A DNA stretch of 23,124 bases from an uncultured bacterium (GTDB lineage Bacteria; Spirochaetota; Spirochaetia; Sphaerochaetales; Sphaerochaetaceae): NCBI GenBank assembly GCA_905215015.1, contig CAJMOS010000039.1:1-23124 (forward strand), given 5' to 3'. This document shows positions 1 to 7,086 of this stretch, in pieces. Positions within the stretch are counted from its first letter, which is position 1. Every line of letters begins with the position of its first letter. The notes under the pieces were generated by a model, which was not told the origin of the DNA, made no database searches, and saw only the letters and a program-made list of their open reading frames with translations. The position numbers were made by a program, and so were the translations under genes.

Positions 1-276
1 TGCAGACCTTCACTTGTTCCTCCTGTGGCGCTGAGCTGGTCATTGGTCACCGCGTTCGTTCGCAGCATCACGGCTATCTCGGCCATCATCCTGCTGGTCA
101 CGCCGCAGTTCCTGCTGATTACCGTCCAGATCAATGAGTTCGCGGAGAAGGGCGCCTACAGTCTCGCCTGCGCTTTCGCGACCATCCTGATCCTCATCAC
201 CTATGGCGCCGTCTTCCTGATGAATCTTTTCATCAAGTACTTCGGCACCAGCAGAAACATCAAGGAGACTGAGTAA
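1..276 (+). CDS. ABC transporter permease, C-terminal part (iron/polyamine-type)
   Basis: The reading frame is open from base 1, so this is the last 91 codons of a gene that starts outside the window; the GTG at 25 is internal. Two hydrophobic stretches, roughly ITAISAIILLVTPQFLLITV and CAFATILILITYGAVFLMNL, look like the last membrane helices of a binding-protein-dependent permease, and the segment ends in a short polar tail. The TAA stop at 274-276 lies two bases before the ATG of the ATPase gene, so the two are co-transcribed and surely form one importer. Permeases of this type (FbpB/PotB/PhnU-like) carry ferric iron, polyamines or phosphonates. The substrate cannot be read from this fragment because the binding protein and most of the permease are missing. 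Confidence 0.75.
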   Translation, partial: CRPSLVPPVALSWSLVTAFVRSITAISAIILLVTPQFLLITVQINEFAEKGAYSLACAFATILILITYGAVFLMNLFIKYFGTSRNIKETE

Positions 277-278
277 GT

Positions 279-1364
279 ATGGAAAAAATCAAGAAAGGCG
301 TCCGTCTGGAGCACATTTCGAAAATCTATCAGGATCCGAAGACCGGCAAGGACTTCTACGCCGTCAAGGATGCGAACCTTACCATCGAGCCGGGTAGTTT
401 CGTGACCCTGCTCGGACCTTCGGGTTGCGGGAAGACGACCACGCTACGCATGATTGCCGGCTTCGAGAGCCCGGACTCAGGCGAGATTTATCTTGGTGAC
501 GAGCCTATCAACAGCCTGACGCCCAACAAGCGCGATACCGCCATGGTATTCCAGAGCTACGCGTTGCTTCCCCATTACAACATCTTCGACAACGTCGCCT
601 ACGGTTTGAAACTGCGCAAGTTCCCCCACGAGGTGATCAAGGAGAAGGTGACGAAGATCCTTGAGCTGGTGCAGCTCTCCGGCATGGAAAGCCGCATGAC
701 CAACCAGCTCTCCGGTGGCCAGCAGCAGCGTGTCGCCTTGGCCCGCGCCTTGGTCATCGAGCCCTCCGTGCTGCTGTTCGACGAGCCGCTTTCCAACTTG
801 GACGCCAAGCTTCGTGTCTCGATGCGGACCGAGATCCGTCGCATCCAGCAGGAGGTCGGCATCACTGCCGTCTACGTCACCCACGACCAGAGCGAAGCCA
901 TGGCCATCAGCGACAAGATCATCATCATGAACCATGGCGAGGTCGCCCAGGTCGGCACTCCCCAGGAAATCTACTATCATCCGGTCAACGAGTTCGTCGC
1001 CGATTTCATCGGTGAGGCGAACTTCCTCAGGGGAAAGATGACGGGACGGGACGAGAAGGGGCTGTGCATCCTCGAGGTGCATGGCAACCCGGTACGTGTC
1101 GTCGGTGATGGCTCGATGCAGGAGGGCAAGACCTACACGGCAGTGCTCCGCCCCGAGGCGGCAACGCTTGCAGACGAGGGCGGGGTGCCCTGCAAGGTGG
1201 TGCTTTCCTGTTTCATGGGTTCCTATCAGAACTACCACGTCATGGTCGGCGATACCCTGGTCAAGCTGGAAGAGCCCAATCCGAAGAACAAGAAAGTCTA
1301 CCAGGTGGGCGATTCCTGCCATCTGGTCTTCGCTCCTGAATCCGTGCACGTGCTTGGGGATTGA
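279..1364 (+). CDS. ABC transporter ATP-binding protein (FbpC/PotA-type)
   Basis: Cytoplasmic ATPase that drives the importer whose permease ends just upstream. It has 361 residues, the usual length for an ATPase with a C-terminal TOBE regulatory domain. Visible motifs: Walker A GPSGCGKT at 46-53, Q-loop glutamine 92 in VFQSYALLPH, signature LSGGQQQ at 144-150, Walker B VLLFDE at 164-169, D-loop SNLDAKLR, and H-loop histidine 202 in THDQSEA. From about residue 235 the sequence turns into a beta-rich TOBE-like region. The start ATG follows the permease stop by two bases, which suggests coupled translation. The family moves ferric iron, spermidine/putrescine, sulfate or phosphonates; the motifs do not tell these apart, so no substrate is assigned. 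A perfect hairpin 27 bases after the stop ends the unit. Confidence 0.93.
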   Translation: MEKIKKGVRLEHISKIYQDPKTGKDFYAVKDANLTIEPGSFVTLLGPSGCGKTTTLRMIAGFESPDSGEIYLGDEPINSLTPNKRDTAMVFQSYALLPHYNIFDNVAYGLKLRKFPHEVIKEKVTKILELVQLSGMESRMTNQLSGGQQQRVALARALVIEPSVLLFDEPLSNLDAKLRVSMRTEIRRIQQEVGITAVYVTHDQSEAMAISDKIIIMNHGEVAQVGTPQEIYYHPVNEFVADFIGEANFLRGKMTGRDEKGLCILEVHGNPVRVVGDGSMQEGKTYTAVLRPEAATLADEGGVPCKVVLSCFMGSYQNYHVMVGDTLVKLEEPNPKNKKVYQVGDSCHLVFAPESVHVLGD

Positions 1365-1390
1365 GCGGAGCCAAAAAGAAATCGACCGAC

Positions 1391-1417
1391 AAGAGGCCGG
1401 CGTTCGTCCGGCCTCTT
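1391..1417 (+). terminator. Terminator hairpin after the ABC operon
   Basis: AAGAGGCCGG and CCGGCCTCTT form a perfect 10-base-pair stem with a 7-base loop (CGTTCGT), starting 27 bases after the ATPase stop. The following bases (GGTTTCTGTCT) are only partly T-rich. It is a good stem with a mediocre tail, probably an intrinsic terminator for the ABC operon. Confidence 0.7.
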
Positions 1418-1554
1418 GGTTTCTGTCTGGCATGGTCGGTTTTTGGTGCGAGAAATCGGTTCCCCGCTCTTGATTGTCTCGCGTCTCTTGGGCACATTTG
1501 GAGGAGACGGGTCCATTCCGTGGGCCTGGAAGGTTGATGCTGGAGGGAAACGCG

Positions 1555-2280
1555 ATGCTGTTCTTGTGGCCTTTCGAAATACTTGCGCTCATCTATCTTG
1601 GCGCGGCACTCGTTCCTGGCTTTTTCTTGCTGAGGTATGTCTACAACCTGGACAAGGTCGAGAAAGAGGATCCGCAGCTGCTTGGTTCGCTTGTCGTCCA
1701 AGGCGTCAAGGCCGCCCTTCTCTCGATCCTGCTCGAGTTTGTCGGGTCGATTGTGCTCGATGTGGGCATCTCCCGGGAAAGCCCTATGTACACGCTGCTA
1801 TCTGCTTTCTTCGTTGTTGCCGCAGTGGAGGAGGGAACGAAGTTCTTCTTCCTGAAAAAGCGGACCTGGTATATCCCCGATTTCAACTTCCGTTTCGATG
1901 GAATCGTCTACGCCTGTTTCACTTCGATGGGATTCGCCATGTTCGAGAACGTGAAGTACGTGTTCAGCTACGGATTGCAAGTGGCGCTTCCACGCGCGAT
2001 CCTCGCCGTTCCGGGACACCTCGGGTTCTCCGTGTTCATGGGTGTCTTCTACGGACTCGCCAAGCATTACGACATCCGTGGCAGGAAAGTGGCGCAGGGA
2101 ATCTGTCTCTTTTTCGCGTGGTTCTCCGCCATGCTGCTCCATGGCATCTATGATTTCTGCCTGATGCGGGAAACGGGAGAGACCATGCTGGTGTTCCTGC
2201 TCTTCGTCGTTGCCATGTACATCGTCGTCATCACCCTGCTGAAAAAGACATCCGCCCACGACAAGCCGGTATGGGCGTAA
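1555..2280 (+). CDS. PrsW-family intramembrane protease
   Basis: A 241-residue polytopic membrane protein with the conserved pattern of the PrsW/CAAX-type glutamic protease family: EEGTK at 92-96, FDGIVYA at 114-120, GFAMFEN at 126-132, PGHLGF at 153-158 (histidine 155) and HGIYD at 196-200. The paired glutamates and the two histidines are the expected catalytic or metal-binding positions, within membrane helices. In Bacillus, PrsW cleaves the anti-sigma factor RsiW; no sigma or anti-sigma gene is visible here, so the substrate is unknown. The frame is open upstream to 1474, but I chose ATG 1555 because GGAGG at 1542-1546 lies eight bases ahead and the protein then begins directly with its first helix. 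It stands alone, between a terminator and a convergent operon only seven bases away. Confidence 0.85.
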   Translation: MLFLWPFEILALIYLGAALVPGFFLLRYVYNLDKVEKEDPQLLGSLVVQGVKAALLSILLEFVGSIVLDVGISRESPMYTLLSAFFVVAAVEEGTKFFFLKKRTWYIPDFNFRFDGIVYACFTSMGFAMFENVKYVFSYGLQVALPRAILAVPGHLGFSVFMGVFYGLAKHYDIRGRKVAQGICLFFAWFSAMLLHGIYDFCLMRETGETMLVFLLFVVAMYIVVITLLKKTSAHDKPVWA

Positions 2281-2287
2281 GGCCGCA

Positions 2288-2812
2288 CTACGAGAGCTGT
2301 TTCTCGAGACAGACCAGTTGGACGTTGGGGATGCCGTTGAAGACGCAGGGTACGATGCCGGCCTCATGGTAGCCAAGATGGGCGTATAAGGCTCTGGCCG
2401 CGCGGTTGCGCGCATTGGTGTCCATGCGAAGCACGGGACAGCGGTGGGTTCTCGCGTATTGCTCATAGAACGCTACGAACGCTTTTCCGTAGCCATGTCC
2501 TTTCATCCGAGGATCGACTACCAACGTATGCAGGACCATGACCTCGCTGTCCGGCGCCGGATAGGTCCATTTCGTGTCGCGGTAGGCGGGGACTTGTGCT
2601 TGGTTGATCCGAGCCGCCGCGATTACCTTGTCTTGGTCTTCCAGGACGAACAGATCGTCTTCCCGCAACGCCTGCTCTGCCGTCTGCCGGGTGGGGTAGA
2701 CTCCTCTGATCCAGCCGATGGTGTTCTTGCCTTGTTCTTCTTCGGTATGGAGCAGGTCGTAGATGGTAGCGATGGCCTGTATGTCCTTTTGTGTCGCTTT
2801 TCTAATGGTCAT
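2288..2812 (-). CDS. GNAT-family N-acetyltransferase
   Basis: A 174-residue single-domain protein that should transfer an acetyl group from acetyl-CoA to an amine. The acetyl-CoA-binding motif A is visible at about 93-110, with the strand VLHTLVVDP followed by the pyrophosphate loop KGHGYGK. Motif B follows as NRAARALYAHLGY at about 136-148. The N-terminus MTIRKATQKDIQAI is typical of the family. The substrate cannot be predicted. Its ATG overlaps the stop of the upstream deacylase gene as ATGA, so it is the last gene of a three-gene overlapping operon. The stop codon faces the PrsW stop across a seven-base gap. Confidence 0.88.
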   Translation of the reverse strand: MTIRKATQKDIQAIATIYDLLHTEEEQGKNTIGWIRGVYPTRQTAEQALREDDLFVLEDQDKVIAAARINQAQVPAYRDTKWTYPAPDSEVMVLHTLVVDPRMKGHGYGKAFVAFYEQYARTHRCPVLRMDTNARNRAARALYAHLGYHEAGIVPCVFNGIPNVQLVCLEKQLS

Positions 2813-3306
2813 CCGTTCAACCTCAGATAGGTTATGTAGTTGCCATGGTCCTGCAGCAGGTGCGCCAGGTCGTCAGCCTGCATCCATACCGTCATGGTGT
2901 TCTCATCGGGGTGGACGGCGATTTCTCCGCCTTGGAAATCCTGGTCGATGAAGACGGCCACCTTCCGCTCGGTGTCGTTGAGGATTCCCAGCGGTGTGAC
3001 CGATCCGGCTTTCAGGCCAAGGTACTGGTCCAGCTCTTCTTGCGAGGCAAAGGAGAGCGGCCTGCTCTGGATGGTTTTCCTGAGCTCTTTCAAGTCGACG
3101 CGCTTGTCTCCTTTGACGACGACCAGGTAGTAGTTCCGTTTCTTGTCGTCACGAAGGAACAGGTTCTTGGCGACAGCCTGGGTGTCCTCGCCCAGGCCGA
3201 GCCTCTCCATCTCCTCCATCGTGGAGACAGCCGGGTGGGCGACCATGCGGTAGGCCACCTGCTTCTCTCTGAGCATCTTGAAGACTTCTTCACGGGAAAG
3301 CGCCAT
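2809..3306 (-). CDS. PrdX-like YbaK/ProX-family aminoacyl-tRNA deacylase
   Basis: A 165-residue free-standing editing domain. Proteins of this type (PrdX/ProXp-ala) hydrolyse alanine wrongly attached to tRNA-Pro, a proofreading step in the cytoplasm. The PrdX signatures are clear: AKNLFLRD at 46-53 with the key lysine 47, KGDKRVDLK at 65-73, GSVTPLGIL at 101-109, and HPDENTMTV at 132-140. The length matches the family. The TAA stop of the small upstream gene and this ATG share one base (TAATG), and its own TGA overlaps the next ATG, so all three genes are translationally coupled. The subfamily call rests on motifs; a Cys-tRNA(Pro) deacylase (YbaK proper) is the main alternative but is less likely given the HPDENT motif. 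Confidence 0.87.
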   Translation of the reverse strand: MALSREEVFKMLREKQVAYRMVAHPAVSTMEEMERLGLGEDTQAVAKNLFLRDDKKRNYYLVVVKGDKRVDLKELRKTIQSRPLSFASQEELDQYLGLKAGSVTPLGILNDTERKVAVFIDQDFQGGEIAVHPDENTMTVWMQADDLAHLLQDHGNYITYLRLNG

Positions 3307-3530
3307 TACAGGGAAATCGGCTCCTTTTGGATGTCATAGATGTCATCCAGGTCGAAGGTCCTGCCATAGATGGTGACCAGCCCCACGTCAGGCTGGATGA
3401 GGGAGATGGGGCCGGTGACCTGTTCATCCTTGGTGGCGATGGTGACGGTCTGGCCGATGGAAAGGCTTCGCAGCATGCACGAGAGCTCTTCCTTGGCGTG
3501 TTTCTGTGGTTTGTTGGTTGCGTAGAACAT
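3306..3530 (-). CDS. Small conserved-looking protein of unknown function
   Basis: I do not recognise this 74-residue protein. After a polar, basic N-terminus of about 20 residues, the rest alternates short hydrophobic strands and turns (GQTVTIATK, VTGPISLIQ, GLVTIYGRTFDLDDIYDI). This resembles a small SH3-like barrel of the kind seen in YolD- or Hfq-like proteins; that fold idea is only inference. It has no membrane segment or signal peptide. It is very likely a real gene: its TAA shares a base with the ATG of the tRNA deacylase, it has an AGGA-type ribosome site at a normal distance, and it heads the operon. The genetic link suggests a role connected with tRNA quality control, or simple co-expression. 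Confidence 0.65.
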   Translation of the reverse strand: MFYATNKPQKHAKEELSCMLRSLSIGQTVTIATKDEQVTGPISLIQPDVGLVTIYGRTFDLDDIYDIQKEPISL

Positions 3531-3578
3531 AGCTTATCCTAGCATATTTCAGGCATGGAAGGTCGATAGGGGGCCCGT

Positions 3579-3607
3579 TTTACTCACGCACGGAATTCCG
3601 GTACACT
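3579..3607 (+). promoter_or_regulatory. Candidate promoter with a palindromic spacer
   Basis: TTTACT (3579-3584) and TACACT (3602-3607) are 17 bases apart, each matching the -35 and -10 consensus at four of six positions. The spacer holds the perfect 10-base palindrome CGGAATTCCG (3591-3600), a possible operator. It would drive the YbaK-fold gene at 3630, which also has a strong ribosome site (GGGAGGAG). Confidence 0.4.
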
Positions 3608-3629
3608 GCCTTGCAAGAGGGAGGAGACG

Positions 3630-4118
3630 ATGTCGTATCAGGATGTGCGGGCTTTTTTGCGACAGAACGGTCTTGCTGACCGGGAGATGCTGCTGAAAGA
3701 CAGCATCGACACGGTGGAGCATGCCGTCGCCGCCATCGGCTGCCGTGAGGCGGGACAAATCATGAAGTCCCTGTCGTTTCTGACCGACGGGGGACCGGTC
3801 ATGATCTGCATGGCGGGCGATGCCAGGATCTCCAACCCCAAGTACAAGGCGTATTTCCACCAGAAGGCGAGCATGATTCCCTTCGACCAGGTCGAGGCCT
3901 TGACCGGCCATGCCCCGGGCGGTGTTTGTCCGTTTGGCCTGAAGGCCGGGGTGAGGGTCTATTTCGATGTCTCGCTCAGGCGGTATGACAAGGTCTATTC
4001 CGCCGGGGGCGACGACCACAGCGCGATTCCCTTCTCGCCGGATGAGCTGGACAGGTATGTGAAGCCTGTTGCCTGGATCGATGTCTGCAAGGATTGGCAC
4101 GAGCCTCCTACTCGTTGA
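3630..4118 (+). CDS. YbaK/EbsC-family aminoacyl-tRNA deacylase-like protein
   Basis: A 162-residue protein of the YbaK/aminoacyl-tRNA editing fold, distinct from the PrdX-like protein encoded 300 bases away on the other strand. Features seen: a predicted N-terminal helix pair, IMKSLSFLTDG at 44-54 with the conserved lysine 46, a long middle region, and the GGVCPFGL loop at 97-104, which matches the GGxxPxG signature of YbaK proteins. The ending YSAGGDDHSAIPFSPDEL matches the usual C-terminal strand and helix. The family removes wrongly attached amino acids from tRNA; the exact tRNA and amino acid are unknown. The start ATG follows GGGAGGAGACG. The last 11 bases overlap the end of the convergent MarR gene. 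Confidence 0.85.
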   Translation: MSYQDVRAFLRQNGLADREMLLKDSIDTVEHAVAAIGCREAGQIMKSLSFLTDGGPVMICMAGDARISNPKYKAYFHQKASMIPFDQVEALTGHAPGGVCPFGLKAGVRVYFDVSLRRYDKVYSAGGDDHSAIPFSPDELDRYVKPVAWIDVCKDWHEPPTR

Positions 4119-4545
4119 TGGCATCCAGGTGCTTGAGCACCTTTTCCAGCAACATGTTCAGTTGGGAAAGCTCCTCCGGGGTCAATCCGAGATTCTGGAT
4201 GCGCTGTTGTTCTTCCTTGTCTGAAAAGAAACGGGCGCAGATGGAAGAACCTTTCTCCCTGAGCTGCACGTATTTCACCCGCTTGTCGGTGGGATCGTCG
4301 AGTTTCCGGACGAATCCCTTCTTTGCAAGGCGGGTGACCGTGCAGAAGGTGGTGGACTGGGCGATGTGGAGCCGCTGTTCCAGTTCCTTGAAGGTAAGCT
4401 TGTGCTCAGGAGCGGACCAGAGCTCGCCCAGTATGTCGAACTGGGCGACTGTCAGGCCAAAGCGGGCAAAATGCCTGTTCCCGTTCTGCGAGAATCGTTC
4501 GTTGATGATTTTCAATATCCGGCCTGGATCTTTGTTTGGATGCAT
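4108..4545 (-). CDS. MarR-family transcriptional regulator (first of two)
   Basis: A 145-residue winged-helix regulator of the usual MarR length. The DNA-binding part is about residues 48-100: helix LTFKELEQRLH, recognition helix IAQSTTFCTVTRLAKKG, and wing DDPTDKRVKYVQL. The flanking helices should form the dimer interface. It resembles the second MarR protein of this window (12768-13187), sharing AQSTT in the recognition helix and DKRVK in the wing, so they look like diverged paralogues. The ATG follows AGGAGG with five bases between. It begins ten bases after the LysR stop on the same strand, so LysR and MarR are probably co-transcribed. I see no private operator, as there is no room between the genes. 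Confidence 0.9.
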   Translation of the reverse strand: MHPNKDPGRILKIINERFSQNGNRHFARFGLTVAQFDILGELWSAPEHKLTFKELEQRLHIAQSTTFCTVTRLAKKGFVRKLDDPTDKRVKYVQLREKGSSICARFFSDKEEQQRIQNLGLTPEELSQLNMLLEKVLKHLDAINE

Positions 4546-4555
4546 GGAACCCTCC

Positions 4556-5434
4556 TTATCCGTCTATCTCTTCCAGATTGCGTAAGAAACTCCTGGCGGC
4601 GGGAGACAGATCAGCCGCCGCGGCTATGCCGATTTCTACCATCCGTGCCGGCGCGACCGGAATGATTTTCACCTTTTCGCTTTTGAACACGCAGTTTTTC
4701 TCTTCATTCAAGGCTATGCCAAGTCCCGCCTCCACCATGGCGAATGCGGTATAGCTGTCTTTCGCATGCATGCGTATGTTCGGCGTGATGCCATCGGCCG
4801 CCAGGATCCTCTTGTTGTCCGTGTCAATGCCGGAATAAATCTCTATATAGGGCTCTTCTCCGACAATCTCCAGCGGGAATTCCTGCAGGGAAGCGTATTT
4901 CGAATCAGCCGGAACCCATGCCATCATAGGGCTCTCTTCCAGCAACTTCCATGTCCACTTTCCTTCCCGTTTCCCGATGACGGCAATATCAAGCGTATGC
5001 TCCGAGAGCTCCTCGCACAAATCCGTACTGAAGCCGCTTGTCACATGGAACGTTATCCCCGGATAGGTATGGTTGAATGCCGTCATGACGTTTTTCAGTA
5101 CCGGAAAATACTTGCTGTAGGCCGAACCGATCGATACCGTTCCCACCGAGATTCCCCGGATCTCGCCAGCGTTCTGCCGCAGGAGAGCCTCATGGTACAA
5201 GATCTTCCGTATCTCCGGAAGCAGCGACTGGCATGCCTCCGTCGGCTCTACTCCTTCGTGTTTCCGGATCAGAAGAGGAAATCCATAATACGATTCAAGA
5301 TACGCGATCATACGGCTGACGGCCGATGGCGTGTAGTTTGATTCCTGCGCCGCTTCCGTGATGCTTCGACATGCTATGGCAAGCAGCAGTATCCGAAGTT
5401 TCTCGGTATCCACGGTCCCTCCAATCGTTGCCAT
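4556..5434 (-). CDS. LysR-family transcriptional regulator
   Basis: About 292 residues, standard for a LysR regulator. The helix-turn-helix is at about 24-57 (SITEAAQESNYTPSAVSRMI, then a YLESYYGFPLLIR linker), followed by a periplasmic-binding-protein-like effector domain from about residue 90. The start is uncertain. ATG 5434 has no clear ribosome site; GTG at 5413 would give a normal LysR N-terminus (DTEKLRILL) and is preceded by GGAGGG, though at a short distance of three bases. It is divergent from MATE exporter 1, the classic layout for a LysR gene and its target. A perfect palindrome lies between them at 5439-5453. The effector is unknown. Together with the MATE gene it may be an acquired unit. 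Confidence 0.9.
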   Translation of the reverse strand: MATIGGTVDTEKLRILLLAIACRSITEAAQESNYTPSAVSRMIAYLESYYGFPLLIRKHEGVEPTEACQSLLPEIRKILYHEALLRQNAGEIRGISVGTVSIGSAYSKYFPVLKNVMTAFNHTYPGITFHVTSGFSTDLCEELSEHTLDIAVIGKREGKWTWKLLEESPMMAWVPADSKYASLQEFPLEIVGEEPYIEIYSGIDTDNKRILAADGITPNIRMHAKDSYTAFAMVEAGLGIALNEEKNCVFKSEKVKIIPVAPARMVEIGIAAAADLSPAARSFLRNLEEIDG

Positions 5435-5438
5435 ATTG

Positions 5439-5453
5439 TCAATGATTCATTGA
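5439..5453. promoter_or_regulatory. Palindromic candidate LysR operator
   Basis: TCAATGATTCATTGA is a perfect inverted repeat of seven bases on each side of one central T. It sits in the gap between the divergent LysR and MATE genes, just before the LysR start. It is not the textbook T-N11-A box, but position and symmetry suit an autoregulatory LysR site. Confidence 0.45.
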
Positions 5454-5563
5454 AAAACTTTCGCTTTAAGCAACGTTCGTCTTAGTATAGCATGGGAACG
5501 AACCAAAAAGATCGGAAATGGTGGGGGAGTTGGATGAAAGCGCTGACGGTCGAAAGGAACAAC

Positions 5564-6916
5564 ATGGCGCGCGGAAGGATGCGGGTCATCAACGCGTACG
5601 ATGCGAAGATGATCATGCTCATGCTGCCGTTGATTGCGAGCAATATCCTGCAGCAGCTGTACAACACCATCGACAGCGTCGTCATCAGCCGGTTTACCGA
5701 CGAAAGCAACTTTGCCGCGGTCGGCATCGCCTCATCCGTCATGAACCTGTTCACGTTTTTTCTGGCCGGCGCGTGCACCGGCATCTCCGTCCTGTTTTCA
5801 CAAAGCTATGGGAAAGGGGATTCCCGGGAGCTGAAGAATGTCTTTTTCCAGTCGTTTGTCTGCGGTCTTGCGATATCGGTTGTCCTTTCCCTGGGCGGGA
5901 TTGCAGGGCTGGGCGTCATATGCGCGCTGATCCGTGTCCCTGCGCCACTGACAGCTCTTGTCAGGCTCTATCTGGCCGTCGTCCTGCTCGGGCTACCCGC
6001 CACCTATGTATACAACCTGTGCGGCGCCCTCCTGCGAAGCGCGGGGCATACCTCCGTCGTCCTCATCGTCCTTCTGGTTTGTGTGGTTGCAAACACGGGA
6101 CTGGATATATGCATGGTGCACACCCTTGGTCTGGGCATATTCGGCGCCGCGCTTGCGACGGTCGTATCCCAGGTCATGTCGGCAGTCCTGTGCCTCATCG
6201 CCATCAAGGTATTCTATCCTCAGCTGATGATTGCCAGAAAGGACTGTCACCTTGACCGAAGGACACTCCGCAGGATCCTGCGGTTTTCCGGCGTGACGGC
6301 GCTTCACCAGTCAGGCCTTTACATCGGAAAGCTGATGGTGCAGGGCATCGTGAACACAGCAGGCCAGTCGGCGATAGCGGGATTTACGGCCGCCACCAGG
6401 ATCGAAGGCTTCGCCAATTCCTTTGGCGACAGCGGGTGCGCGGCTGCCGCCGTGTTCGTCGGCCAGGCGTATGGCGCGTGTGACAAGGAAAAAGAAGAAA
6501 CGTATTTCCACAGCAGCTTGAAGATCCTGTCCGCCATGGGCATCGTCTGCTCCATCCTCATGGGTATTGCCGCACCGGGGGCATCCGCGCTTTTCTCCGG
6601 AGCGGGGTCGGAAGCGCTTGCCGATTCCGTATCCTATCTTCGTCTGATCTCCGTGTTCTACCTGTTCTGTTTTACCGGCAATACCTTTGCCGGATACTTC
6701 GACGGCATGGGAAAAGTGCAGATTCCCTTTCTCGGCGCGGCAAGCCACATCACCCTGAGGATCATCATCTCCGCGCTTCTCATCCATCAAATGCGCCTGT
6801 CGGCGGTCGCCCTTGCCTGCGGCATCGGCTGGATATACGCCAATCTGTTCTGGTCGCTTTTGCGAAGGCGCTACGCGAGGCGGCTGAAACCAGTGCCATG
6901 CACATCAAACAGATGA
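5564..6916 (+). CDS. MATE-family multidrug/sodium antiporter (MATE 1)
   Basis: Inner-membrane exporter of about 450 residues with 12 predicted helices in two related halves; it should expel cationic compounds in exchange for sodium or protons. The first helix carries the conserved aspartate (D37 in NTIDSVVISRF), and the second half begins near RFSGVTALHQSG. The frame is open from ATG 5492 and also has ATG 5534. I chose 5564 because AAAGGA lies five to six bases ahead and the protein then starts just before helix 1; 5534 (after GGGGGAG) is the main alternative. It is divergent from a LysR gene that probably controls it. Six ATA isoleucine codons (as in AISV, VICAL, LDICM) stand out by eye against neighbours that favour ATC, hinting at transfer. 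Confidence 0.9.
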   Translation: MARGRMRVINAYDAKMIMLMLPLIASNILQQLYNTIDSVVISRFTDESNFAAVGIASSVMNLFTFFLAGACTGISVLFSQSYGKGDSRELKNVFFQSFVCGLAISVVLSLGGIAGLGVICALIRVPAPLTALVRLYLAVVLLGLPATYVYNLCGALLRSAGHTSVVLIVLLVCVVANTGLDICMVHTLGLGIFGAALATVVSQVMSAVLCLIAIKVFYPQLMIARKDCHLDRRTLRRILRFSGVTALHQSGLYIGKLMVQGIVNTAGQSAIAGFTAATRIEGFANSFGDSGCAAAAVFVGQAYGACDKEKEETYFHSSLKILSAMGIVCSILMGIAAPGASALFSGAGSEALADSVSYLRLISVFYLFCFTGNTFAGYFDGMGKVQIPFLGAASHITLRIIISALLIHQMRLSAVALACGIGWIYANLFWSLLRRRYARRLKPVPCTSNR

Positions 6917-7013
6917 CGATGCTATTGCATTGGCGTTATCCGGACTGCTTGCTCGTTTCCCAACCGGGCATGGCGGATGCTCAGTAATGGCATAATCGGA
7001 AGTCGGGATGAAA

Positions 7014-7060
7014 CCGCCATCCTCTGTGTGGTGACGTTGCCGCTTTTCAGAGGATGGCGG
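7014..7060 (-). terminator. Terminator of the efflux operon
   Basis: CCGCCATCCTCTG (7014-7026) and CAGAGGATGGCGG (7048-7060) pair perfectly over 13 bases around a 21-base loop. It lies 27 bases beyond the pump stop on the minus strand, where the stem is followed by TTTCATCC. The loop is long for an intrinsic terminator, but position and stem strength fit. On the plus strand no T-run follows. Confidence 0.6.
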
Positions 7061-7086
7061 ATGGATTGCAGGAAAGGAATGATTGG

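Noticed and set aside
2290..2305. Small hairpin CGAGA/TCTCG at the convergent end of the GNAT gene as a terminator
   Set aside because: The stem is only five base pairs, lies inside the coding sequence, and lacks a T-run, so it could be chance.
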